Assembly: GCF_009834225.1 (NCBI RefSeq)
Contig: NZ_CP047176.1
Location: 2,604,001 to 2,668,000 of the forward strand
DNA: 64,000 bases
Direction of reading: 5' to 3'
Source of the DNA: Rathayibacter sp. VKM Ac-2759
GTDB taxonomy: Bacteria > Actinomycetota > Actinomycetes > Actinomycetales > Microbacteriaceae
Part shown: in pieces, positions 8,976 to 16,694 of the stretch
Layout of the letters: the number at the start of each line of letters is the position of its first letter
Position numbering within the stretch: position 1 is the first letter of the stretch
Notes under the pieces: generated by a model
What the model was told of the DNA's origin: nothing
The model's input: only the letters and a program-made list of their open reading frames with translations
Databases searched by the model: none
Translations under genes and position numbers: made by a program

Positions 8976-9434
8976 ATGCCCCGCGCTCGTCGTTCCACCG
9001 CTCGTCAGGCGACCACTCTGCGCAGCGGATCGCGGGACAGGCACGGGCGCGGCATCCGCGGCCAGGTCACCGGACCGCACCTGCCGCCGCTGCAGACCCG
9101 CACCGACTTCTTCGAGATGACGATCGGCTCGGCCATCGACTACCTCCGCGGCCTGTGGCCGGAGGAGCTGGCCGGCATCCACGTCGACGTCGCCACGACG
9201 CCCGACGTCGACCCGGCGCGACTGCACGGCACGGGCATCGCCCGGTGGCGCGTGGACCACGCCGCGCGGCGCATCACGCTCTACCGCGTGCCCATCGAGC
9301 GGCTCGCCAAGCTGCACCGGCGCGACGACTGGCACCAGCGGATGCTCATCGAGAGCTATGTGTTCCGCGCGGTCGCCGAGCTGCTCGGCCGCGACCCGTG
9401 GGACATCTCCCCGGACCGCTTCCGCCACCACTGA
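8976..9434 (+). CDS. Metallopeptidase-family-like protein lacking HExxH
   Basis: A 152-residue protein with a basic N-terminal tail (RARRSTARQATTLRSGSRDR) and a compact domain from about residue 45, including TRTDFFEMTIGSAIDYL. Position and overall pattern match the actinobacterial small zincin-like proteins encoded opposite DUF3499. The expected HExxHxxG zinc motif is not present: the corresponding C-terminal helix reads ESYVFRAVAELLGRDP. Either this branch has lost the protease site or it binds differently, so peptidase activity should not be assumed. It is transcribed away from DUF3499. Confidence 0.75.
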   Translation: MPRARRSTARQATTLRSGSRDRHGRGIRGQVTGPHLPPLQTRTDFFEMTIGSAIDYLRGLWPEELAGIHVDVATTPDVDPARLHGTGIARWRVDHAARRITLYRVPIERLAKLHRRDDWHQRMLIESYVFRAVAELLGRDPWDISPDRFRHH

Positions 9435-9464
9435 CGGCAGCGGCCGGTCCGACCGGCTCCCGCC

Positions 9465-10967
9465 TCAGTGCGAGTACACCGTCACCGGGGACGAGAGCGG
9501 CCCGGGCGGCACGACCGGGTACGACGCGATCCGCCCCTCGTTCGCGATCGAGACGGAGGCCTGCACCGGCTGGTCGCTCGAGACGACGACCGAGTCGGTC
9601 CCGAGCTCGGTCGACGCCGCCGCGTACGGCCCGATCTCGAGCGTGCGCGAGCCGGAGGCCGACTCGATCACGACCGACGCCGAGGAGTCGCTCGCGTTCG
9701 CGAGGTGCAGTCGCGCGCCCGCCTCGCCCGTGTTCCCGACGCCGAAGGGCACGGAGGTCGAGGTCCCCGAGGCGAACCACGCGAAGTCCGTCCCCGCGGA
9801 GCCGGTCGAGGTCGAGCGCCCGGCGGCGACGACGGGCTGGTCGGAGGAGAGGGTCACCCGGTACGAGCCGTCGGCCAGCCCCGTGAGAGGGACCTCGCCG
9901 ACGCGTCCGGCGGCCACCACGACCTGGGTCGAGGTGCCGAGTCCGCTCGGGTCCTCGTTCGCGACCTCGATCGAGACGGTGCTGTCGGCGTCACCGGGGG
10001 CGAGGATCCGCAGCACCGGGGCGCCCGCTCCTCCGCTGCCGTCGTCGCTCGCGGTGTCGGCGGGGGGCGAGGCGACCGTGAATCCCGAGACGACCGTGAC
10101 CGTCGACGGGTCCGCGGAGGGGGACGAGGTCTCGACGCCCTCGGGCGTCAGGCCCGAGATCGCGGTGGACTGCAGGCTCGCAGCGATCTCGCCGCCGCGG
10201 GCCGTCACGCGGACGACGGGCTGGACGACGTCGGGCGCCAGCCCGGCGAGGGGCAGCGTGCGGACCGCCCCCGCCGGCACGACGACTCCGGTCGCGCCCG
10301 TGGCCGACACGAGCCCCTGCTCGCCGTAGAGGGTGAGGTCGACGGTCGCCGCGACCTCGCTCGCGTTGGCGAGCACGAGGACGGAGGTGCGGCCGACGTC
10401 GGTCGATCCGGCGACGATCCAGCTGTCGGCGGTCGGCTCGGCGCAGCCGTGAGCCGACAGACCCGAGACCGACTCGTTCGCGATCGACTGGGTCGTCACT
10501 CCGCCCGGAGTCGGGTCGGACTCGGCCGGGACGCTCAGCCCGTCGATGCCGGAGCCGGGGTCGGCCACGTCCGCCTCGGTCAGCGCGGTGGAGCCCGACA
10601 CCGAGTCGGACGGCCACACGGCGGTCGCCGAGCCGCCGAAGGAGCGCAGCTCCTCGGGCTCGCCGGCGTCGATGAGGTCTCCGGTGCAGACGAGGGCGCC
10701 GTCGGCGGCGACAGGGCTGACCACGACGCCCTCGGCGGCGCGGCTCACCTCGGGCAGAGGGAGGACCTGCGGGAGGACGACCGCGGCGGCCGCGATCGCG
10801 AGACCGGCGGCTCCTGCCGTCGCGCGCAGTGCCGACCGGCGGCGGCGCGCCGCGGACGGCGCCTTCCGGGTCGCCGGGGCGGACTCCTGCTTGCGGCGGT
10901 CGGCGCGCTTCGGGCGGCTCTCGGGCGCGGCCTCCGCCGTGGTCTCCTGGTCGGTCGGATCAGACAT
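9465..10967 (-). CDS. DUF5719 family secreted/membrane-anchored protein
   Basis: A 500-residue protein. The charged cytoplasmic N-terminus (about 1-45, with KRADRRKQE and RRRRSALR) is followed by one hydrophobic segment (about 50-70) and then a long Ser/Thr/Gly/Val-rich beta-type extracytoplasmic region to the end. This is the DUF5719 pattern. The ATG at 10967 overlaps the upstream GT2 gene by 8 bp, so the two are coupled; a longer start at 11033 lies deeper inside that gene and is less likely. The pairing with a GT2/multi-TM protein recurs in actinobacteria and suggests a cell-surface glycan role. No enzymatic motif was recognised. Confidence 0.85.
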   Translation of the reverse strand: MSDPTDQETTAEAAPESRPKRADRRKQESAPATRKAPSAARRRRSALRATAGAAGLAIAAAAVVLPQVLPLPEVSRAAEGVVVSPVAADGALVCTGDLIDAGEPEELRSFGGSATAVWPSDSVSGSTALTEADVADPGSGIDGLSVPAESDPTPGGVTTQSIANESVSGLSAHGCAEPTADSWIVAGSTDVGRTSVLVLANASEVAATVDLTLYGEQGLVSATGATGVVVPAGAVRTLPLAGLAPDVVQPVVRVTARGGEIAASLQSTAISGLTPEGVETSSPSADPSTVTVVSGFTVASPPADTASDDGSGGAGAPVLRILAPGDADSTVSIEVANEDPSGLGTSTQVVVAAGRVGEVPLTGLADGSYRVTLSSDQPVVAAGRSTSTGSAGTDFAWFASGTSTSVPFGVGNTGEAGARLHLANASDSSASVVIESASGSRTLEIGPYAAASTELGTDSVVVSSDQPVQASVSIANEGRIASYPVVPPGPLSSPVTVYSH

Positions 10968-13824
10968 CGTCGTTCCCGTCGTCGAACTGGCCGGTCGCTT
11001 CGCCCGGTTCGTCGTCGATCCCGGCGACGGCACCGCCTGAGCGGGCGCGCTCGAGGGACAGTCCGGTCGGCACCGCGAGGAGGAGGGCGACGAGGAAGAC
11101 GAGGAGGACGCCGATCGTGTAGGCGATGCCGAAGGGACCGACCACTCCGCTCGGGGCGGGATCGGCCCGGACGCCGTCGTCGTCGACCGCGCTCCAGAGG
11201 AGGCCGTAGCGCGTGTCGCCGACGGCCGAGAAGGCCGCGTTCCCGTCGAGCGAGACGGCGGCGCGGGAGCGGACGGCCGAGGCGGCGTCGCCGACCTCGG
11301 CTCCGGCGGGGTCCGTCAGCACCACGAACCGGATGCCCAGCTCGTCGAGAGCGGAGTCGACGTCGAAACCGGTGCGCGAGACGAGGTTGCCGGCGAGCTC
11401 GTCGATCGCGTCGGTGCTCTCGGCGCCGGTCGCGGCGAGGGTGGACTGCTGGTCGAGTGTCGCGCCTGCTCCGCGCTCGAGGCGGGCGAGGATGCCGCCG
11501 TCTGCCTGGGGGACGAGCACGATCGTGCCGACCCGGGGGTCGTTCTGCGCCTCCGCCGCGACGTACGCCGGCAGCGAGCGGTCCGACGTGGTCGAGACCT
11601 CGCTCTCCCCGTTCGGGAAGGCGATCGCCAGCGGGGCGACGGCGACGATCGTGGCGGCCGTGACGACCAGGGCCGGGACGAGGCGGAACGAGGGCAGAGC
11701 GGCGACCGAGAGGGAGAAGCCGATCACGAGCCCGAGCCAGTAGAGGCTGAGACCCGTGCCGCTCCAGACCGCCACCGACTCCGATCCGCTGGTCGCGACC
11801 TGGAGGCCCTGCGCGAGCGTCGCAGTGACGAGGCCGAGGGCGGCCACGCCGACTCCGCCGAGCGCCGAGAGATTGTTCGGGAGCAGGAGGGAGGCCAGGG
11901 CGGCCACGATCAGGGGCAGGATCAGCACGGCCGTCGCGATCGGCGCGGCCGCCTCCGAGATGCCGAGGTTCTGGAGGAAGCCGAGCCAGCCGTCCGTGAA
12001 CTGCGAGGGGAAGCCCGCGAGGAGCGAGAACAGGTCGACCCGCGCCGAGGCGAGCGGGACCCCCGGGTCGGCGAGGATCGCGAACCAGTCGCCGCGCCCG
12101 CCCTGCGCGACGATGATCGGGAACAGCAGGGCCAGCCCCGGGATCGGCAGACCGGCGAAGCGGCCGATGCGGCGGCCGGCGGTCGCGAGCACGACGATCC
12201 AGACGGCCAGCAGCGGCAGCGCCAGGATCGGCGCGCAGGCGACGACGACCGCGGCGAGGATCGAGGCGGTCGCGGAGGAGGACCAGGAGCGGTAGGCGCC
12301 GAAGCCGGCGAAGAAGAGCCAGGGCAGCAGCACGTGCACGAGGATCGCGGCCGGGCGCCCGTCGGACTGCGCGGCGAAGAAGGCCGGGGCGAGGATCCAG
12401 ACGAGGGACCCGACGGCCCGTGCGATCGGCCGCGGAGTGATCCGCGCGATCATCAGCCACGCCCCCATCGCGGCGAGCGGCAGCGCCGTGAGGTAGAGGA
12501 GGACCATCGAGAAGCTCGGGGCCCAGAAGGTCAGCGAGCCGAGGACCGCGAGGACGGCCGCGAAGGGGTCCGCCGCGCCGATGAAGCCGGCGCCGAGGTC
12601 GCGCCAGCCGTAGGCCGCGTTCTGCCAGAGCTCGCCGACCGTGGGCGAGAGCGTGAGGAGCCCGCCCCCGCTGATCGCGGTCGCGGCGATGAGCGGCGTG
12701 TAGAGCACGAGGCCCGCGAGGGCCGCGACGAGCACGATCCACACTCCCCCGCCCTGGAAGAACTGCAGCGGGTGGCGCTCGCGGCTGGCCTGGACGCGGA
12801 CCGCGTCGTGCCGGACCGAGCGGAGCTGGCGGACCACGTCGAGCGGGATCCGCAGAGGCGCGATCGCCTTCCAGCCCACGTTCTTCGAGGAGCGGAGCAG
12901 GCGGCGGGCCCGGAGCACCTTGGTGGCGCCGAACGCGACGACGACGGCGGCGAGCAGCTCGCCTCCCACGAGGCCGGGCTGCTTGCGCAGCAGGCGGACG
13001 ACGGCGCGGCCGACGGCGAGCGGCACCAGCGACAGCCAGTGCAGAACGAGCAGGGCGACGGGCGCGTACGCGAGCCGGCGGTGGAGCTGCGCGGTCCGGT
13101 GCTGGCGCGCGCGCCGACGCTCGCCGCTGTCGATGCGGCGGCCGTCGGGGCGCTGGAGCCCGATGCGGGCGGTGGTGACCCGGGCGTCGGGCACGCGGCT
13201 CACGCGGTGACCGGCGAGGCGGGTGCGGATCGAGAAGTCGAGAGCGTCGTCGACGACGGGGAGTCCGGGGTCGAAGCCGCCCAGCTCCTCCCAGAGCGAG
13301 TGGCGGACGAGCATGCCGCCCGCCGCGACGGCGAGCACATCGGGCGTCGCGTCGTGCTGTCCCTGGTCGAGCTCGTCCTCGACGAGGTGGACGGTCGTGC
13401 CGTAGCGCGTGATCGACTCGCCGTAGCTGCGGATGTAGCCCGAGCGCGTCCAGTCCATGACCTTCGGCCCAGCCACCGCGACCGAGGGAGCGACCTCGAC
13501 CGCGCCGAGCAGTGCCGCGAGGGCGCCGGGCTCGGGGGCCGAGTCCTGCGCGAGCAGCCACAGCCACTCGTCGTCGCCGGCCGGGGGCTGCATCACCCGC
13601 ACCGCTCGCCCGACGGCCTGCCCGAACGGCAGGTTCTCGGCCACCTGGACGAGCTGGTTCGGACCCCAGCCCGAGAGCAGCTCCCCCGTCGTGTCCCGCG
13701 AGCCGCCGTCGACGAACACGGTCGCGTCGGGTCGGCGGGTCTGCGCCCGCAGCGCCGCGAGGGTTCGTTCGAGGTACGCCGCGCCGTTGCGCGCGACGAG
13801 GACGGCGGTGACTCGTGGATACAT
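10960..13824 (-). CDS. Large GT2-family glycosyltransferase with multi-pass membrane region
   Basis: A 954-residue protein. The N-terminal GT-A domain (about 1-250) begins PRVTAVLVARNGAAYLERTL, with the acidic pair of the nucleotide-binding loop near WLWLLAQDSAPEPG. Two helices near 245-300 and then a run of roughly ten or more hydrophobic helices follow, with a hydrophilic extracytoplasmic segment near the C-terminus. A fusion of a cytosolic sugar transferase with a transporter- or GT-C-like membrane part fits assembly of a surface polysaccharide. The stop overlaps the DUF5719 start by 8 bp. The sugar donor cannot be read from the sequence. Start ATG at 13822-13824. Confidence 0.88.
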   Translation of the reverse strand: MYPRVTAVLVARNGAAYLERTLAALRAQTRRPDATVFVDGGSRDTTGELLSGWGPNQLVQVAENLPFGQAVGRAVRVMQPPAGDDEWLWLLAQDSAPEPGALAALLGAVEVAPSVAVAGPKVMDWTRSGYIRSYGESITRYGTTVHLVEDELDQGQHDATPDVLAVAAGGMLVRHSLWEELGGFDPGLPVVDDALDFSIRTRLAGHRVSRVPDARVTTARIGLQRPDGRRIDSGERRRARQHRTAQLHRRLAYAPVALLVLHWLSLVPLAVGRAVVRLLRKQPGLVGGELLAAVVVAFGATKVLRARRLLRSSKNVGWKAIAPLRIPLDVVRQLRSVRHDAVRVQASRERHPLQFFQGGGVWIVLVAALAGLVLYTPLIAATAISGGGLLTLSPTVGELWQNAAYGWRDLGAGFIGAADPFAAVLAVLGSLTFWAPSFSMVLLYLTALPLAAMGAWLMIARITPRPIARAVGSLVWILAPAFFAAQSDGRPAAILVHVLLPWLFFAGFGAYRSWSSSATASILAAVVVACAPILALPLLAVWIVVLATAGRRIGRFAGLPIPGLALLFPIIVAQGGRGDWFAILADPGVPLASARVDLFSLLAGFPSQFTDGWLGFLQNLGISEAAAPIATAVLILPLIVAALASLLLPNNLSALGGVGVAALGLVTATLAQGLQVATSGSESVAVWSGTGLSLYWLGLVIGFSLSVAALPSFRLVPALVVTAATIVAVAPLAIAFPNGESEVSTTSDRSLPAYVAAEAQNDPRVGTIVLVPQADGGILARLERGAGATLDQQSTLAATGAESTDAIDELAGNLVSRTGFDVDSALDELGIRFVVLTDPAGAEVGDAASAVRSRAAVSLDGNAAFSAVGDTRYGLLWSAVDDDGVRADPAPSGVVGPFGIAYTIGVLLVFLVALLLAVPTGLSLERARSGGAVAGIDDEPGEATGQFDDGNDDV

Positions 13825-14009
13825 CGCGGACCACCCTAGGCGATGGCGACCGCGGGCCCGCCTGCGGCTCGCCGCCCTCCGCCGCCTCTCCCCCTGCGCT
13901 CACGATCGAGAGGAGAAACGCCGGCCAGCCCACGCGTCCGCGACGCCACAGCCACCTGAGGGGCGAGCCGCGCCTCGAGTCGCACCGCACGCCCCGCCTC
14001 TAGGCGAAG

Positions 14010-14033
14010 CACGCGATGGCTCGGCATCGCGTG
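14010..14033. terminator. Hairpin downstream of whiB
   Basis: CACGCGATG (14010-14018) and CATCGCGTG (14025-14033) form a perfect 9-bp inverted repeat around GCTCGG. It lies after the whiB stop on the minus strand. There is no T-tract, so termination is only inferred. Confidence 0.4.
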
Positions 14034-14091
14034 TCCCGCCGGGAGGGCGAAGAAGAGATGCCTCGGCATCGCGTGTCCCGCCGGGAGGGCG
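14020..14091. repeat. Two 30-bp direct repeats, 42-bp period
   Basis: CTCGGCATCGCGTGTCCCGC begins both copies (14020-14049 and 14062-14091), and all 30 bases are identical. They lie between whiB and the GT2 gene start. The first copy overlaps the 9-bp hairpin at 14010-14033. The rest of 13825-14095 holds no convincing gene. Confidence 0.85.
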
Positions 14092-14095
14092 GAAC

Positions 14096-14464
14096 TCAGG
14101 CTCGGCGTCGGAGCTTGCGGCGCTCGCGCTCGGAGAGGCCGCCCCAGATGCCGAAGCGCTCGTCGTTCTCGAGGGCGTACTCGAGGCACTGCGCGCGCAC
14201 CTCGCACGAGGTGCAGATCTTCTTGGCGTCGCGGGTCGAGCCGCCCTTCTCGGGGAAGAAGGCCTCGGGGTCGGTCTGTGCGCAGAGCGAGTCGACCTGC
14301 CACGAGAGGGCGCCGCCGGGCGCCTCGGTCTCGGTGTCGATGCCGGGGCGGACGCCGGGGACGCCGAGCCGGACGGGGTCGACGAACCAGTCCTCGGGGA
14401 CTCCGGTGCGCCCGGGCACGCCGCTGCGACGCGGTTCCCCGGAGAGATCGTCGGTCATCGCCAT
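14096..14464 (-). CDS. whiB: WhiB family iron-sulfur transcription factor (WhiB2/WhmD type)
   Basis: A 122-residue regulator with four cysteines binding a [4Fe-4S] cluster at C61, C84, C87 and C93, the GIWGG turn (105-109) and a basic tail, ERERRKLRRRA, for DNA contact. The ATG at 14464 is selected because AGGAG sits 5 nt upstream; in-frame ATGs farther upstream (14500, 14572) would run through the promoter-like sequence. WhiB proteins act with the principal sigma factor. Position near DUF3499 and manA matches whiB2 of mycobacteria, a regulator of septation and division. The subfamily call depends on that synteny. Confidence 0.9.
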   Translation of the reverse strand: MAMTDDLSGEPRRSGVPGRTGVPEDWFVDPVRLGVPGVRPGIDTETEAPGGALSWQVDSLCAQTDPEAFFPEKGGSTRDAKKICTSCEVRAQCLEYALENDERFGIWGGLSERERRKLRRRA

Positions 14465-14531
14465 ACCGTCTCCTGCCCGCCTGCGTCCGATGCTCGGCAT
14501 GCCGCTCCTCACCGGAGCTGCCGCCAAGGTA

Positions 14532-14560
14532 ATTACACCGGTGTCATTCGCTGAGGTCAA
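14532..14560 (-). promoter_or_regulatory. whiB promoter with palindromic box
   Basis: Minus-strand TTGACC (14555-14560) and TGTAAT (14532-14537) are separated by 17 bp. A perfect palindrome ACACCGGTGT (14535-14544) overlaps the -10, as an operator could. The transcript would have a leader of about 60 nt with an AGGAG site. Confidence 0.6.
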
Positions 14561-14580
14561 GTCGCGGACCATAAACCCTC

Positions 14581-14618
14581 AACCCTCCGTGGAGGGTTCA
14601 CGACACACCGGCGTGTCG
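14581..14618. terminator. Two hairpins between galE and whiB
   Basis: AACCCTCC-GT-GGAGGGTT (14581-14598) is a perfect 8-bp arm pair. CGACAC (14601-14606) and GTGTCG (14613-14618) form a second hairpin. They lie after the galE stop and before the whiB promoter. No T-run follows, so they could be a terminator or an operator. Confidence 0.45.
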
Positions 14619-14645
14619 AGACCGTGTCCGATCTCGCGGGCGGCG

Positions 14646-15611
14646 TCAGGCCGTCGCGCCGCTGCGCGCGCGCCAGGCGCTCTCGACCATCTCGGCGAGG
14701 GAGTGGCGCATCTCCCAGCCCAGATCGCGGGCCGCGTTCTCGCCCGAGGCGACGATGCGGGGCGGGTCGCCCGGGCGTCGCGGGGCGACCTCGGGAGTGA
14801 ACGCGATGCCGGTGCTGTCGGCGATCGCGCGCATGATCTCGCCGACCGAGGCGCCGGTGCCGCTCCCGAGGTTGTAGACCGGATCGATCGGCTCGCCGGC
14901 CGAGAGGCGGCGCGCCGCGGCGACGTGCGCGAGTGCGAGATCGGCCACGTGGATGTAGTCGCGGACGCAGGTGCCGTCCGGAGTGGGGTAGTCGTCGCCG
15001 TTGATCCGCGGGGTGCGCCCCGCGAGCAGCGCCTCGAAGACGAGGGGGAAGAGATTGTGCGGGCTCGTGTCGTACACGTCCGGGTAGCCGGAGCCGACGA
15101 CGTTGAAGTAGCGCAGCGAGGAGTGGCGCACTCCGTGCGCCCGGCCCGCGTCGGCCAGCAGCCACTCGCCGATCAGCTTCGTCTCGCCGTAGGGCGACTC
15201 GGGGCTCTTCGGAGTCTGCTCGGTGACGAGGTCGACGTCGACGGCCCCGTAGACGGCCGCACTCGACGAGAAGACGATCGACGACACTCCCGCCCGCTCC
15301 ATCGCCGCGAGCACCCGCATCGTCGCCGTCACGTTCTGCTCGTAGGTGTGCAGGGGGCGCTGCACCGACACGCCGGCGTACTTGAAGCCCGCGACGTGCA
15401 CGACGCCCTCGATCGAGTGCTCGGCGAAGACGCGGTCGAGCAGGGCCTCGTCGAGGATCGAGCCGCGGTGGAACGGCACGCCCTCGGGGACGAACGACTC
15501 GTGCCCCGAGGAGAGGTCGTCGATGACGACGGGGTCGATGCCCTGCTCCGAGAAGGCGCGCACCACGTGCGCCCCGATGTACCCGGCTCCCCCGGTGACC
15601 AGCCATGCCAT
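14646..15611 (-). CDS. galE: UDP-glucose 4-epimerase
   Basis: A 321-residue short-chain dehydrogenase/reductase-type epimerase. It has GGAGYIG (7-13) for NAD binding, SSSAAVYG with the catalytic Ser/Thr region near 115-122, and the YxxxK pair Y141/K145 in SPYGETK. GalE hallmarks include DDLSSGH, GFKYAGVSVQ and NLGSGTGASVGE. It interconverts UDP-glucose and UDP-galactose in the cytosol, giving galactose donors for surface glycans. The start MAWLVTGG has GAGGAG upstream. It is divergent from the GlxA-type regulator and is the upstream neighbour of whiB. Confidence 0.93.
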   Translation of the reverse strand: MAWLVTGGAGYIGAHVVRAFSEQGIDPVVIDDLSSGHESFVPEGVPFHRGSILDEALLDRVFAEHSIEGVVHVAGFKYAGVSVQRPLHTYEQNVTATMRVLAAMERAGVSSIVFSSSAAVYGAVDVDLVTEQTPKSPESPYGETKLIGEWLLADAGRAHGVRHSSLRYFNVVGSGYPDVYDTSPHNLFPLVFEALLAGRTPRINGDDYPTPDGTCVRDYIHVADLALAHVAAARRLSAGEPIDPVYNLGSGTGASVGEIMRAIADSTGIAFTPEVAPRRPGDPPRIVASGENAARDLGWEMRHSLAEMVESAWRARSGATA

Positions 15612-15710
15612 GCGCTTCTCCTCGCTGTCGGGCGCCCGCGCCGCGCGCCGGAGCCACCCTATCGGCGCCCGGCGAACCGTCCGATGTGGCAGGAAGACGA
15701 TGGGTGGCAC

Positions 15711-15716
15711 TATCCT
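15711..15716 (+). promoter_or_regulatory. -10 box for the GlxA-type regulator (leaderless)
   Basis: TATCCT lies 6 nt before the ATG at 15723. No ribosome-binding site is visible, so a leaderless transcript is likely. Confidence 0.5.
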
Positions 15717-15722
15717 GCCGCC

Positions 15723-16676
15723 ATGCTGCGTTCCGTCGCCCTCGTCGCCCTGCCCGACCTCGCGCCGTTCGAGTTCGGGGTCGTCTGCGAGGTGTTCGGC
15801 ATCGACCGGAGCGAGAGCGGCGGCCCGGCCTTCGACTTCACGATCGTCACCGCCGACCCCGGTCCGGTCCGGACGAGCCTCGGCTTCGACATGGTCATCA
15901 CCGAGGGCCTCGAGGCCGCGGAGGGCGCCGACCTCATCGCCGTCCCCGCCCACCTGATCGGGCCGGTCGACGAGCGGGTGCTCGCGCTGCTGCGCCGGGC
16001 GCACGCTCGGGGCGCGTGGATCCTCAGCGTCTGCAGCGGTGCGTTCACGCTCGCGCAGGCCGGACTGCTCGACGGGCGGCGGGCGACGACGCACTGGATG
16101 CACGCCGACGAGCTTGCGCAGCGGTATCCCTCGGTGCGGGTCGACCCCGATGTGCTCTTCGTCCAGGAGGGCCGCATCGTCACCAGCGCCGGCACCGCCG
16201 CCGGGATCGACGCGTCGCTGCACATCGTCCGCGAGGAGCTCGGCGCCGCGGTGGCCAACGTGGTCGCCCGGCGGATGGTGGTGCCTCCGCAGCGGCACGG
16301 CGGGCAGGCGCAGTACATCCGCACGCCGATCGCCGAGGTGCGCGCCGACTCGTTCGCCGGCGTCACCGACTGGATGCTCGACAACCTCGACCAGGACCTC
16401 ACGATCGACGTCCTCGCGCGCCGCGCCCTGATGTCGCCGCGCACCTTCGCGCGCCGGTTCCGGGCCGACCTCGGCACCACTCCCCTGGCCTGGCTGAACC
16501 GCCAGCGCCTGCTGCGCGCCCAGCAGCTTCTGGAGGAGAGCGATCTGCCGCTGGAGACCATCGCCGGGCGGGTCGGCTTCGGCACCGGCGCCGTCATGCG
16601 CCACCACTTCGTGCGGGTGCTGCAGACGACCCCGGCGGCCTACCGCCGCACCTTCGCGTGCGCCGAGGCGTCCTGA
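15723..16676 (+). CDS. GlxA-type AraC family transcriptional regulator with DJ-1/PfpI domain
   Basis: A 317-residue cytosolic regulator. The N-terminal DJ-1/PfpI-like domain (about 1-190) has C104 in SVCSGAFTLAQAG at the nucleophile elbow. The C-terminal AraC double helix-turn-helix (about 215-312) includes RRALMSPRTFARRFRADLG and a second helix region, IAGRVGFGTGAVMRHHF. Such proteins sense small metabolites and control adjacent catabolic genes. The divergent neighbour is galE and the convergent one is manA, but the target is not evident. The amidase domain is probably regulatory. Confidence 0.9.
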   Translation: MLRSVALVALPDLAPFEFGVVCEVFGIDRSESGGPAFDFTIVTADPGPVRTSLGFDMVITEGLEAAEGADLIAVPAHLIGPVDERVLALLRRAHARGAWILSVCSGAFTLAQAGLLDGRRATTHWMHADELAQRYPSVRVDPDVLFVQEGRIVTSAGTAAGIDASLHIVREELGAAVANVVARRMVVPPQRHGGQAQYIRTPIAEVRADSFAGVTDWMLDNLDQDLTIDVLARRALMSPRTFARRFRADLGTTPLAWLNRQRLLRAQQLLEESDLPLETIAGRVGFGTGAVMRHHFVRVLQTTPAAYRRTFACAEAS

Positions 16677-16694
16677 GCGGAGCCGGGCGAGGGG

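Noticed and set aside
10745..13990. A 1081-codon minus-strand frame over the GT2 gene
   Set aside because: It is arginine/proline-rich shadow sequence without motifs. The other minus-strand frame holds the GT2 and membrane helices.
14020..14091. Direct repeats as a CRISPR array
   Set aside because: There are only two copies, the 12-bp spacer is too short, and no cas genes are present.
14646..16607. Long GalE reading frame extending across the GlxA-type gene
   Set aside because: The GalE motifs start at the ATG at 15611, with a GAGGAG site. The extension is antisense to a clear AraC-type gene.
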